From: Acidobacteriaceae bacterium
GTDB taxonomy: Bacteria > Acidobacteriota > Terriglobia > Terriglobales > Acidobacteriaceae
Assembly: GCA_025462785.1 (NCBI GenBank)
Contig: JAOAPG010000086.1
Location: 1-11,828, forward strand
Reading direction: 5' to 3'
Length of the DNA stretch: 11,828 nt
Below are positions 1-6,769 of this stretch, piece after piece. The stretch's first letter is position 1, and each line of letters begins with the position of its first letter. A program made the position numbers and the translations under genes. The notes below the pieces were generated by a model. It had not been told where the DNA came from and did not search any database. It was given only the letters and a program-made list of their open reading frames with translations.

Positions 1-316
1 TTGGTCCCTGAATTAAAGCGTACGAGCCTTTTTGATATTTTTGCGCGGCCGCAGAATGCGGCGGCGACTGGCTTCGTCGGAAAGCCCAGTTATTTCCTAA
101 AAAACTTACGCAGCGATTGCGCGACAATCTCCGGATTTCGTCCTTGATCAGAGTTTCAGGAGCCAGCATGATCGAGACCTTCCAACTCGTCCCGCCGGAC
201 CTTCGGGAGGATTGTTTCCAGAGCAGCACCACTTGCAAAAGAAGCAGGCGCAGATATGCAGATGGGCCGAGCGCTTTCACCGCCGCCTCAATAGAAAGCA
301 CGACAGCGTAAAACAT
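1..316 (-). CDS. possible left-truncated membrane protein ORF
   Basis: The minus strand is open in one frame from the end of the beta-helix gene to the window edge, about 157 codons outside that gene. I marked the ATG at 316 as start, but the frame also includes a TTG at 400 that would add a further hydrophobic stretch, and no convincing ribosome binding site settles it. The translation has hydrophobic runs around FYAVVLSIEAAV and LRLLLLQVVLLW and, upstream of the ATG, FLIEFVLLLSQFAF, giving two or three possible membrane segments. The rest is basic and unremarkable. I recognise no family. The unusual length of the open frame is the main argument for coding; the same frame is also open inside the neighbouring gene, which weakens it. 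Confidence 0.22.
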   Translation of the reverse strand, partial: MFYAVVLSIEAAVKALGPSAYLRLLLLQVVLLWKQSSRRSGGTSWKVSIMLAPETLIKDEIRRLSRNRCVSFLGNNWAFRRSQSPPHSAAAQKYQKGSYALIQGP

Positions 317-473
317 CGACAAGGATTCCAAACAGTACGAGAGCACACTCTGTGAAGGACCGAATGCGAATTGTGATAAGAGCAGTACAAATTCGATCAA
401 AAAGGTCGATATTCTGTCGAAATGATGAGTGTGTTTTCGCGAAGTGGGTTCGCTTATTCCATCACCCTGAGTA

Positions 474-2063
474 TTAGCGTAAGACCGTGCAGCGAATTGC
501 GGTGGCTGCTGGAATTATCGAACGGTCGGTCGGATTTGAAAGCCAAGGCGTCACGGTGTTCGCGGTCACCACTGGAGGCAGCGGCACTATTCCCGTTTGC
601 CAACTAGGGGGATATGGGGCGTTCAACGAACAAGCCGCGGTATCGCTAGTAGTCGCTCCCGTAACGGTGATGGCGGGCTGCGCTTGGGATGTGCCCGGTG
701 CAATAGCCGTACCATTGGAGGTTGAAGTTCCAGAGCCAATCGTCTGTGAGATGCTGTAAAAAGAGCCGTTATTGTAGGAGCACTTTACCTGATGTGCGAC
801 GGTGTCCCCATAACAAACGTCTTTTCCGGTCGCTGATCCTGGGGCGCTAGTCTCAATAAAATTAACGCCAACATTCGTGGAAATGATGTAGTTACGAAAT
901 AGGCAAGTTGAGTCCATTGGCTCTACTGGGCAGTCGAAGGTCGCTCCAGTCCACGATCCAGAGGCGTCGGCCAAAACATTGTTGGTGACTTTGTTGCCCA
1001 CGAGGGACACGGTGTTCCCTCCGGTTGGATTGATCCATGTGGCGACGGTGATGCCAGCGCTGCCGATCGTGTTCCCCGAAGCTTGGAGGTCAGTCCCGCC
1101 GTAGTTGACCATGTAAGGACTGGTGCCAGTGGTACGGTCGTCGGTGAATGAACTGGCGTTGATAGTGAGATGTGTATTTCCGTTGCTATTGATAAATGCG
1201 CCGGTGCCGAGGCCAGCGTTTTCGAAGTGGACGGCTGTGTCATGCACAACGAGACTGCCATTAAAATCCTGTCCCGCGGTGGTGTTGTCATCGAAAGAAA
1301 TGTGGTCGAAGTTGAAGTCTCCGAACCCTCTTAGGTAGGTGCCGTATGCGTTTTGGCATACGCATCCCCCTTCCCACACGATATTTTCGTTATTCTGCGA
1401 GGAAGATTGATAGAAGCCGTAAGCGTTTCCAAACGCTGAAGTGTGATCGATCTTCACAACGAACGAGTACGGATTTCCTAATGCAATGCCTTGGTAGAAC
1501 CCGTTCCCGCTTCCTCCAACTTTGACGTTCTCGATGCGTGCACCTTCTGCGCCGTTATTGAGCCCGACTACGATCCCAACCGAAGTATTCCCTTTGCAAG
1601 CAGTCGTTGCACACTTTCCTAGAATCTCTAGGTCACGTAGGCCCGCACCGTAGTGATGGCTGCTGCCCCAATCCAGTGTTATCGCGCTCCCGCTCGTGCC
1701 TGTGTATTGCAGACAAGCTGAGTTGGATGGGTCTCCCTCCAGCATCACGTACTTATCAAGAACGATATGAGTGGAAAGCTGATAGCAAGTCCTGGAGACT
1801 GGAATGCGAATGCGGCAACCCGAAGGAGCGCAATCCTCCGAGTCTTTCGCTGTCATGATCTGTGCTCCGATGTCTGATCCTGAATAGCAGGATGCGTTCA
1901 GGACGGCGTTCACCTTCTTACTGCATCTGTTCCGTTGGTTGGTCCAGGAAATCACATTTTTCGTATCGGAGGCAGGGTAAACGTGTGTAACCGACATAGC
2001 GCCAGCAACGAACAGACTCACAACTGCAATAACACTGACTTTACCAATCCCGCGATTCTTCAC
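474..2063 (-). CDS. secreted right-handed beta-helix (pectate-lyase-like fold) protein
   Basis: 529 aa. The N-terminus is a classical signal peptide (basic residues at 2-8, hydrophobic core about 9-23, possible cleavage near 31), so the protein is exported. Residues about 60-145 resemble the start of the Pectate_lyase_3 type beta-helix (an IPVSRTCYQLSTHIVL segment, then VMLEGDP). The middle, to about 400, is rich in Asn, Gly, Ser and Thr with repeated short strands (GFYQG, GFYQS, GTYLRGF, NNVLAD), as expected of parallel beta-helix coils. A small C-terminal domain ending PAATAIRCTVLR resembles the beta-sandwich cap often found at the end of tail-spike-like and acidobacterial beta-helix proteins. 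It is Cys-rich, suggesting disulfides. The start is GTG, preceded by AAAGGA at good spacing. Substrate or ligand is unknown; carbohydrate binding or cleavage, or adhesion, are inferences, and no catalytic residues can be assigned. It appears monocistronic. Confidence 0.8.
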   Translation of the reverse strand: MKNRGIGKVSVIAVVSLFVAGAMSVTHVYPASDTKNVISWTNQRNRCSKKVNAVLNASCYSGSDIGAQIMTAKDSEDCAPSGCRIRIPVSRTCYQLSTHIVLDKYVMLEGDPSNSACLQYTGTSGSAITLDWGSSHHYGAGLRDLEILGKCATTACKGNTSVGIVVGLNNGAEGARIENVKVGGSGNGFYQGIALGNPYSFVVKIDHTSAFGNAYGFYQSSSQNNENIVWEGGCVCQNAYGTYLRGFGDFNFDHISFDDNTTAGQDFNGSLVVHDTAVHFENAGLGTGAFINSNGNTHLTINASSFTDDRTTGTSPYMVNYGGTDLQASGNTIGSAGITVATWINPTGGNTVSLVGNKVTNNVLADASGSWTGATFDCPVEPMDSTCLFRNYIISTNVGVNFIETSAPGSATGKDVCYGDTVAHQVKCSYNNGSFYSISQTIGSGTSTSNGTAIAPGTSQAQPAITVTGATTSDTAACSLNAPYPPSWQTGIVPLPPVVTANTVTPWLSNPTDRSIIPAATAIRCTVLR

Positions 2064-2199
2064 AGTAGTTCCTTTTGCTGCTGGTGTTGACGGATGTTGA
2101 AATTCTGACGATGTGGATTATCGGGTCGCCTAAACGATAGTCCTGGGGGTGTGTGAGGGAAAATCAGTCCTTTAGAGCTTATTTCGTAGATAAAATGTT

Positions 2200-2214
2200 G
2201 AGCCTTATAGGCTC
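2200..2214. repeat. perfect palindrome over the -10 box (candidate operator)
   Basis: GAGCCTTATAGGCTC has 6-base perfect arms (GAGCCT/AGGCTC) around TAT. It completely covers the -10 box of the beta-helix gene promoter, the position expected for a repressor site. A role as a hairpin at the start of the leader is less likely because the sequence lies at or before the expected transcription start. Confidence 0.45.
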
Positions 2215-2232
2215 TAGCTCAATAGTGGTCAA
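2204..2232 (-). promoter_or_regulatory. sigma70-like promoter of the beta-helix gene
   Basis: Read on the minus strand: TTGACC (2232-2227), a 17-base spacer, then TATAAG (2209-2204). It points at the beta-helix gene and implies a leader of roughly 135 bases before the GTG at 2063. It is one of the best -35/-10 pairs in the window. Confidence 0.6.
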
Positions 2233-2316
2233 ATGGTAGTTCGATGATATTCCTGTGGTTAGTGCGCGTTAGTAGTAGTAAATGACAGGCTGCTGTGTCG
2301 GTAAGTCATTGAAATA

Positions 2317-2334
2317 CCACTACACCCACTACAC
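2317..2334. repeat. tandem 9-base repeat
   Basis: CCACTACAC occurs twice head to tail and touches the stop codon of the rhodanese gene. It is a short direct duplication with no evident function. Confidence 0.4.
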
Positions 2335-2681
2335 TAGGCCGCTTGCGCCTTTGACTCCAACGGTAAGCCCGCATGACGCCATGCATCGAGTCCACCTTTT
2401 AACGCCCAGACATTCTGATACCCGCGCTCCCGTAGTTTTTGCGCCAAACTGGCGCTTGACCCTTCGCCCGGTCAAGTGCAGTAGGTGACAATGGGTTTAT
2501 CTTTTGGAATCCTGGAAAGGTTTTGGTCAAGCGCATCCACAGGTACGCGGATCGCGCCCGGCAATTTCTCGGTCGATTGCTGCCAAGCTTGTGGATTGCG
2601 CGCATCAATTATCGTGAAGTCTTCTCCTGCTTCCATTCGTTTTCGCAATTCATCAACTGTGATTCTCAGATCGTCAGGCAT
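2334..2681 (-). CDS. rhodanese-domain selenoprotein (in-frame TGA = Sec70)
   Basis: 115 aa when the TGA at 2474-2472 is read as selenocysteine; otherwise translation stops after 69 aa. The fold follows a single-domain rhodanese: TIIDARNP (23-30), IRVPVDAL (44-51), the catalytic loop IVTYCT-Sec-PGEGSSA (64-77), then LRERGY and NVWALKGGLDAW, ending at TAG. The downstream part is an intact and necessary half of the domain, so a simple truncation does not explain it. Cys-containing relatives read YC-x-CPNE in this loop, placing Sec70 at the second Cys and giving a C68-x-U70 redox motif. Likely role: cytoplasmic sulfur or selenium transfer, or thiol redox chemistry. Start: ATG at 2681 with GGAAGGAG six bases upstream. 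Expression as full protein needs SelA/B/C/D from elsewhere in the genome. Alternative: a TGC-to-TGA mutation or base-call error. Confidence 0.8.
2441..2474 (-). promoter_or_regulatory. bacterial SECIS-like recoding element
   Basis: Immediately after the in-frame TGA (2474-2472) the mRNA can form a perfect six-pair stem, GCGCCA/TGGCGC (2455-2450 with 2446-2441), closing a GTT loop. The loop begins 22 bases after the TGA and starts with G. This fits the bacterial SECIS pattern as I know it (apical loop about 16-37 bases past UGA, a G in its first two positions). A second small stem, TGACC/GGTCA (2474-2457), includes the TGA itself. No structure prediction was run. Confidence 0.65.
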
Positions 2682-3065
2682 AGGGGACTCCTTCCTGTCT
2701 AAAGCTGAACTTACTAGATGCCATGCACGGGAAGTCGGCTGTATCCGTTCCGAAAGTACATAGGTTGATGTGAACTGCCTGAAACGCCGTGCTCTGGCAA
2801 ATGGGAATGACAGGGGAGAAACGCCTATTAAGGCGATATGTCCATGCTTCGCCGGAAGAACTGAACCGTTGTTGGGACTTGGGTCTCGTGACGAGCCCGT
2901 TAAGATCGCTGCTGAATCTTGATCTTAGTTTCGAACTCAAGCGTTGCAACAGGAGCAAGCGTAGACACACAGCTTAGAATAACCGTGACTACTACTAAAA
3001 TAGTCGAGACTCGGGAGTCGTCTATCTCATCGAAGTCTTTGATTCAATCAATAGCGAGGTTTAAT
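2682..3065. other. 384-base region without a recognisable gene
   Basis: This separates the divergent rhodanese and cytochrome genes. Short open frames exist on both strands but none looks like a protein family. Positions 2770-2810, read on the minus strand, encode STAFQAVHIN, a peptide often seen in translated dispersed intergenic repeats of bacterial genomes, so a repeat copy is possible. GACTCGGGAGTC (3008-3019) is a short perfect inverted repeat, and GACTA/TAGTC (2988-3005) is another, both upstream of the cytochrome gene. A TAAAAT at 2997-3002 could be its -10 box, but I see no good -35. Confidence 0.5.
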
Positions 3066-3388
3066 GTGAAAACGTTCCCAGACAGCGTCCCGTTGTTGTT
3101 CTGTCATGCGCTATTGCGGCCTATCCTCAAACCGCACCCTCGGACGGAAGCTTAACCGCGAACCCGGTTTACCAGAAGAACTGCGCGAAGTGTCATGGCA
3201 AAACTGCCGAAGGGCGCCACTTCGGCGGTCCGTCGCTTGTCTCCGAAGAGACCACTTCCAAGTCCGCGGAAGACCTGCGCAAGATCATTACTGACGGCAA
3301 AGGCCGTATGCCTAAGTACGCAGGCAAACTCTCACAGCAAGAACTTGACACTCTGGTCGAGCAAATCAAAGCTTCGAAGGCGAAATGA
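3066..3388 (+). CDS. small class I c-type cytochrome, frameshifted near its start
   Basis: From about 3089 to the TGA at 3388 one frame encodes a mono-haem cytochrome c: haem motif CAKCH, a short spacer, GGPSL, and the axial Met in GRMPKY, ending in a Lys-rich tail. That frame lacks any normal start and meets TAA at 3062. A GTG at 3066 with GAGG six bases upstream is the obvious start but is in another frame. If one A is missing from the AAAA run at 3069-3072, the product becomes a 107-aa protein beginning MKNVPRQRPVVVLSCAIAAY, a good export signal, with CAKCH at 40-44 and Met82. VLSC could be a lipobox. Export to the periplasm is expected and necessary for haem attachment. Electron partner unknown. 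The frameshift is either a sequence error or real. Confidence 0.72.
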
Positions 3389-3437
3389 CGGGAGCTCACG
3401 TCAATCAGGGACAGACCGCAAGTTTGACCAACGACCA

Positions 3438-3465
3438 AAACTGGAGTAGCTGAATTACTCAGTTT
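3438..3465 (+). terminator. hairpin after the cytochrome gene, possible terminator
   Basis: AAACT-G-GAGTA pairs with TACTC-AGTTT: ten pairs with one bulged G and a seven-base loop. It lies 50 bases after the cytochrome stop and 80 bases before the next gene. Only TTT follows, so it is not a classical intrinsic terminator; it could stop transcription weakly or protect the 3' end of the mRNA. Confidence 0.4.
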
Positions 3466-3547
3466 CGCTGCTCCTCACGGGCGACGGAAGTCCTGACGAA
3501 AACTTTTCTCCAAATGCAGGAATCTAACTTCTCTTTTTGGGAGACGT

Positions 3548-4648
3548 ATGAAGTCACTATTTGACCGATACCAGCTCGGTCCAATCACACTGAAGAACCG
3601 AATCGTCATGGCGCCTCTTACGCGTTCACGGGCGGGAGATGAGGAGGCACCGCGCTACCTGAATGCGGAGTACTACCTGGCAGCGTGCGAGTGCGGGACT
3701 CATCATCAGCGAAGCTACTCAGGTCTCAAACCAAGGCCAGGGCTACTTGTGGACGCCGGGCATCTTCACGCCAGAGCAGGTTGAGGGGTGGAAGAAAGTT
3801 ACTGAAGCCGTTCACAGCCGCGATGGAAAGATTTTTCTGCAGATGTGGCACGTGGGCCGAATCTCTCACACTTCGTTGCAGCCGAACGGAGAGGCTCCCT
3901 TAAGTTCCACAGACAAGATTCCACAGAACAGCTATGTCTTCGCGATCGACGAAACAGGGAAGCCAGCCAACGTGCCTCCAAGTAAGCCGCGCACTGCGAC
4001 TGTGGACGAGTTGAAGCAGATCGTCGCCGACTTCGAGCGCGCCGCTCACAATGCAAAGCAGGCCGAATTCGACGGCGCTGAGATTCACGGCGCGAACGGA
4101 TATTTGTTTGATCAGTTCCTGAACTCGGTAGTGAACGAGCGCACTGATGAGTACGGCAATCAATCCAAAGAATCTCGCAGCCGGCTCATCCTCGAAGCGT
4201 TCGAGGCAGTTGCCGGTGTACTCGGAGCCGATCGCGTTGGAGTGCGCATAGCTCCATACGGAAGCTTCAACGATATGAAGCCCGATCCGAAGGTCGAAGA
4301 AACGTTTCTCTACCTGGCCCAGGAACTCCGCAAGCGTGGCGCGGTGTACATTCACGTTGTACGTAGAAGCCAGCTCGACAAGGCACCCGTAGTGCCGGAG
4401 CAATTCTTGACCAAGCTCCGCAAGGGATTTGGAGGCACCATCATACTGACCGGCGGCCTAACCAAAAACATCGCCGAGCAGCTGCTTCAACATGATCTCG
4501 CAGATCTCTTTGGTTCGGCACGCTCTTTATCTCGAACCCGGATTTGGTGGAACGCTTCAAGAACAATTGGCCACTCAACCCACTGGATCCTAAGACGTTC
4601 TACGGCGGCGATGCCAGAGGGTATACAGACTACTCAACATACTATTAG
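3548..4648 (+). CDS. Old Yellow Enzyme family NAD(P)H:flavin oxidoreductase (alkene reductase), two frameshifts
   Basis: The three segments, joined, give a complete 366-aa OYE/NemA-type FMN enzyme. Segment 1 (3548 to about 3676) holds LFDRYQLGPITLKNRIVMAP and LTRSRAG. Segment 2 (3679 to about 4511) holds QRASAGLIISEATQ, QMWHVGRISH, the substrate-binding HGANGYLFDQF (His180, Asn183, Tyr185 in corrected numbering) and IILTGGL. Segment 3 (4514-4648) holds FGTLFISNPDL and NNWPLNPLD, ending in STYY. An extra base near 3677-3680 (without T3678, CGG restores YYRQRASAG) and a missing base near 4512-4513 compensate each other. Start: ATG with GGGAG four bases upstream. The family reduces activated C=C bonds, quinones and nitro compounds in the cytosol. 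Location beside a TetR gene recalls nemR-nemA, but here the two genes are convergent. I would annotate it as functional unless resequencing confirms both indels. Confidence 0.85.
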
Positions 4649-4726
4649 GTGGTGAAGGCAGAGCAATCGGACGGTATATCTTGTGCAATCGGCAAGAGCA
4701 GTCCGCGGTGAAATCGCGTTTACGTT

Positions 4727-5383
4727 CTAGCGTTTTCGAGAACTGGGTTCGCTCTTCCCGGGGGTTAGCAGGGCTCGCACAAGAGTGTCGGCCAGCCAGT
4801 CCTGGTATTTCTGAGAAGACCAACCACGCTCGCGCGCCAGCATCCGGTATACGTCTCTCCCGGTGAGCATCCAGAAGATATCCCGGGCGGTCCCGTGATC
4901 GAGTTCCGATCGAATCCGCCCCGCGTCGCGCAAGGAAACAATCATGCGTTCCTGCCTCTCATAACGCAGGCATTCTCGCTGTTGTTCCAGCTTTGCCAGC
5001 TCGGGTGCAACCACACCCGCACCTCGCAGTAGATCGAAGGTCGCACTCTGCGCATCGTGGATCTGCCTGGCGATCGGAGCTGCCAGCCGCAAACGAGTTT
5101 CAGGGTCGATCGCGCTTAGTGCCTGCCGTACGGCGTCCTCGTACTCGGGGCCAAACGTGGACTGATCGAGAAGTTCGATGAGAATTCCCGTCTTGGACTT
5201 GAAGATGGCATACACGCTTTGAGCAGATACCTCCGCTTGCTGCGCGATAGCCTCGATGGTCATTCCGGCATAGCCTTGGCTTCCCAGAAGCTGCCGGGTG
5301 GCTTCGACAATGCGCCGGCGGGTGTCGCCTGCTTGGCGTTGCCGAACCAGTGATTTGTAGGGACGCTTTTTTATTCTCGCCAC
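4727..5383 (-). CDS. TetR/AcrR family transcriptional regulator
   Basis: 218 aa, the usual TetR length. The N-terminal helix-turn-helix is clear (residues about 22-70): RRRIVEATRQLLGSQGY, MTIEAIAQQAEVSAQSVYAI, FKSKTGILIELL. The C-terminal ligand and dimer domain is helical and not specific enough to name an inducer. A single cysteine (Cys138, in RECLRY) is the only candidate for redox sensing. The start is GTG; TATAAT lies only ten bases before it and no Shine-Dalgarno is present. The gene is divergent from the NmrA-like operon and converges on the OYE reductase gene, so it most likely represses the operon and itself through the shared intergenic region. Confidence 0.88.
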   Translation of the reverse strand: MARIKKRPYKSLVRQRQAGDTRRRIVEATRQLLGSQGYAGMTIEAIAQQAEVSAQSVYAIFKSKTGILIELLDQSTFGPEYEDAVRQALSAIDPETRLRLAAPIARQIHDAQSATFDLLRGAGVVAPELAKLEQQRECLRYERQERMIVSLRDAGRIRSELDHGTARDIFWMLTGRDVYRMLARERGWSSQKYQDWLADTLVRALLTPGKSEPSSRKR

Positions 5384-5393
5384 ACAGCCAAAA

Positions 5394-5399
5394 ATTATA
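5394..5399 (-). promoter_or_regulatory. -10 box of tetR
   Basis: A perfect TATAAT on the minus strand ends ten bases before the tetR GTG. The -35 at 17-base spacing (TTACTC) is poor. Transcription would begin only about 3-4 bases before the GTG, consistent with a leaderless mRNA. Confidence 0.5.
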
Positions 5400-5405
5400 G
5401 CATCC

Positions 5406-5423
5406 TTTAGTCAGTAGAGTAAT
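5406..5423. promoter_or_regulatory. imperfect inverted repeat, candidate TetR operator
   Basis: TTTAGTC-AGTA-GAGTAAT matches at five of seven arm positions and lies in the divergent region just upstream of the tetR -10 box. A smaller perfect palindrome, TAGA-GTAA-TCTA (5415-5426), overlaps it. Size and position suit a TetR dimer that would block both directions; binding is inferred only from placement. Confidence 0.4.
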
Positions 5424-5494
5424 CTATAGCCAACATGCAAGACTACGTCGGCGCTGAACCCGAGAGCGCGGGGAATTCTGGAAACCCGAGGAGC

Positions 5495-6121
5495 ATGAAG
5501 CTGGTTGTACTGGGTGCCACCGGAGGCACGGGCCTGCAAATCGTTCGGGAGGCGATTGAACGTGGCCATTCCGTGACAGCATTTGTTCGCTCGCCGGAGC
5601 GACTCACGGCGTTTCGGGATCGCATCACCATTATGCAAGGAGATCTGCTCAATAGTGCCGAGCTTGAACAAGCCGTCAAAGGTCAAGATGCGGTTCTGTC
5701 GGGGTTTGGTCCAAGAGTACCTGTATCGAAAGCTGATGCCCACCTTCTACAGCAATTCGCGGTCGCTCTGACGAGCGCTATGGTGCATGCCGAAGTCGGG
5801 CGCGTAGTGGTCGAGTCAGTGGCTTTCCTGTTCAAGGATTCCATCGTGCCGCCGGCATACCTTCTTGGCCGGATGCTTTTTCCCCGGACGGTTGCCGATG
5901 CATCTGCGATGGAGCGGGTCTTTGAGGAAAGCAAACTCGACTGGACCATGGTGCGCCCACCGGAACTTACGGATAAGCCTTACACAGCGAAGTATCGCGT
6001 GCGAGAGGGCCATCTGCCACGTTTTGGTTTCACGATTTCGCGCGCTGATGTCGCCGATTTCATGATCAAGGCAGTCGAGAATCGCTCCTCGATCCGCAAG
6101 ATCGTGGGAGTCTGCAACTAA
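5495..6121 (+). CDS. NmrA-like/SDR-type NAD(P)H-binding protein
   Basis: 208 aa from the ATG at 5495. Residues 1-14 form the first Rossmann strand and dinucleotide loop (MKLVVLGATGGTGL, glycine motif GATGGTG at 7-13). VTAFVR ends in Arg32, a position that often favours NADPH. IMQGDLLN gives the second typical acidic turn, and VVVESVAF with WTMVRPPEL follow the atypical SDR/NmrA pattern. An in-frame ATG at 5435 would add 20 residues with no family resemblance and no ribosome binding site, so I prefer 5495, where GAGGAG lies just upstream, though at short spacing. Relatives act as quinone reductases, flavin reductases or redox sensors. First gene of a probable three-gene operon divergent from tetR. 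Confidence 0.85.
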   Translation: MKLVVLGATGGTGLQIVREAIERGHSVTAFVRSPERLTAFRDRITIMQGDLLNSAELEQAVKGQDAVLSGFGPRVPVSKADAHLLQQFAVALTSAMVHAEVGRVVVESVAFLFKDSIVPPAYLLGRMLFPRTVADASAMERVFEESKLDWTMVRPPELTDKPYTAKYRVREGHLPRFGFTISRADVADFMIKAVENRSSIRKIVGVCN

Positions 6122-6131
6122 TCGGAAATGC

Positions 6132-6701
6132 ATGACGCTCTATTCACTCGTTCTGTTCGTTCACCTCACAGCGATGCTAGGCCTGTTCGCTGCCTTGAGC
6201 ATTGAAGTTCTGTCGCTGTTTCATCTGAGACGAGTGTCCAACTTGATCGACGCGCGCCATTGGATTGAGCCGATTCCCGCCCTGCCTTTGGTGGCAATGG
6301 GATCGCTGCTTGTGCTCTTCTTTTCTGGAGTCTACCTGGCCATGCAAATGTCAGCCTTCGCGCTGGCGTGGACGAAAGTTACGGTTGGGGCCCTTCTTTT
6401 TATCGCACCGATTGGCGCGCTGACTGGCAGACGCATGCGTGCCACCCGCCGGGCTTGCACCGATGCGAAGGCGATCAATTCCGAACTGCTCAGGCAAGTT
6501 CGGGACCCGTATTTGAAGATTTCGCTGGGTATCCGAGTCGCCGCCTTTCTTGGCATCGTCCTGCTCATGGCGGCGAAGCCGGAATTGTGGGAGTCGATCA
6601 GCATTGTGGGAAGCTCCGTAGTCCTTGGTTTCATATTGTCCTGTGTGTCTTGGCGTCGGAGTGGGACGTTGTCGGCCCCTAGTGTGGACATCAGGGATTA
6701 G
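6132..6701 (+). CDS. multi-pass membrane protein, DUF2269-like
   Basis: 189 aa with about five membrane segments (roughly 4-24, 50-70, 79-98, 130-148, 155-173). The first carries FVHLTAMLGLF, a His-in-membrane pattern typical of DUF2269 and related small integral membrane proteins; the loop between segments 3 and 4 is basic (TGRRMRATRR), suggesting it faces the cytoplasm. It starts ten bases after the stop of the NmrA-like gene with only a weak GGAA upstream, so translational coupling is likely. Function is unknown. Its place between two putative redox enzymes suggests a membrane part of the same response, but that is inference. Confidence 0.75.
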   Translation: MTLYSLVLFVHLTAMLGLFAALSIEVLSLFHLRRVSNLIDARHWIEPIPALPLVAMGSLLVLFFSGVYLAMQMSAFALAWTKVTVGALLFIAPIGALTGRRMRATRRACTDAKAINSELLRQVRDPYLKISLGIRVAAFLGIVLLMAAKPELWESISIVGSSVVLGFILSCVSWRRSGTLSAPSVDIRD

Positions 6702-6769
6702 ATGGAGACGTTATGAGCCCAAGAGGCGACAGCGTCAACAATCGTGCAGACGCACAAAAGGAGTACAAA

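Noticed and set aside
923..1291. 122-aa minus-strand open frame
   Set aside because: It is the +1 frame of the beta-helix gene, with low-complexity composition.
2281..2310. AATGAC/GTCATT inverted repeat as terminator of the rhodanese gene
   Set aside because: Six-base arms around an 18-base loop without a U-run are too weak to call.
2472..2681. 69-aa truncated rhodanese or nonsense pseudogene
   Set aside because: The frame past the TGA encodes the exact missing half of the domain, the TGA sits at a Cys position, and a SECIS-like hairpin follows.
2674..2970. 98-aa minus-strand open frame overlapping the rhodanese start
   Set aside because: No ribosome binding site or family resemblance; composition is not protein-like, and it overlaps the strong rhodanese start region.
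3900..4403. 167-aa minus-strand open frame
   Set aside because: It is antisense to the well-supported OYE reductase and has no recognisable domain.
5435..5494. Earlier ATG for the NmrA-like gene
   Set aside because: No ribosome binding site, and the added 20 residues precede a Rossmann strand that normally begins at the start Met.
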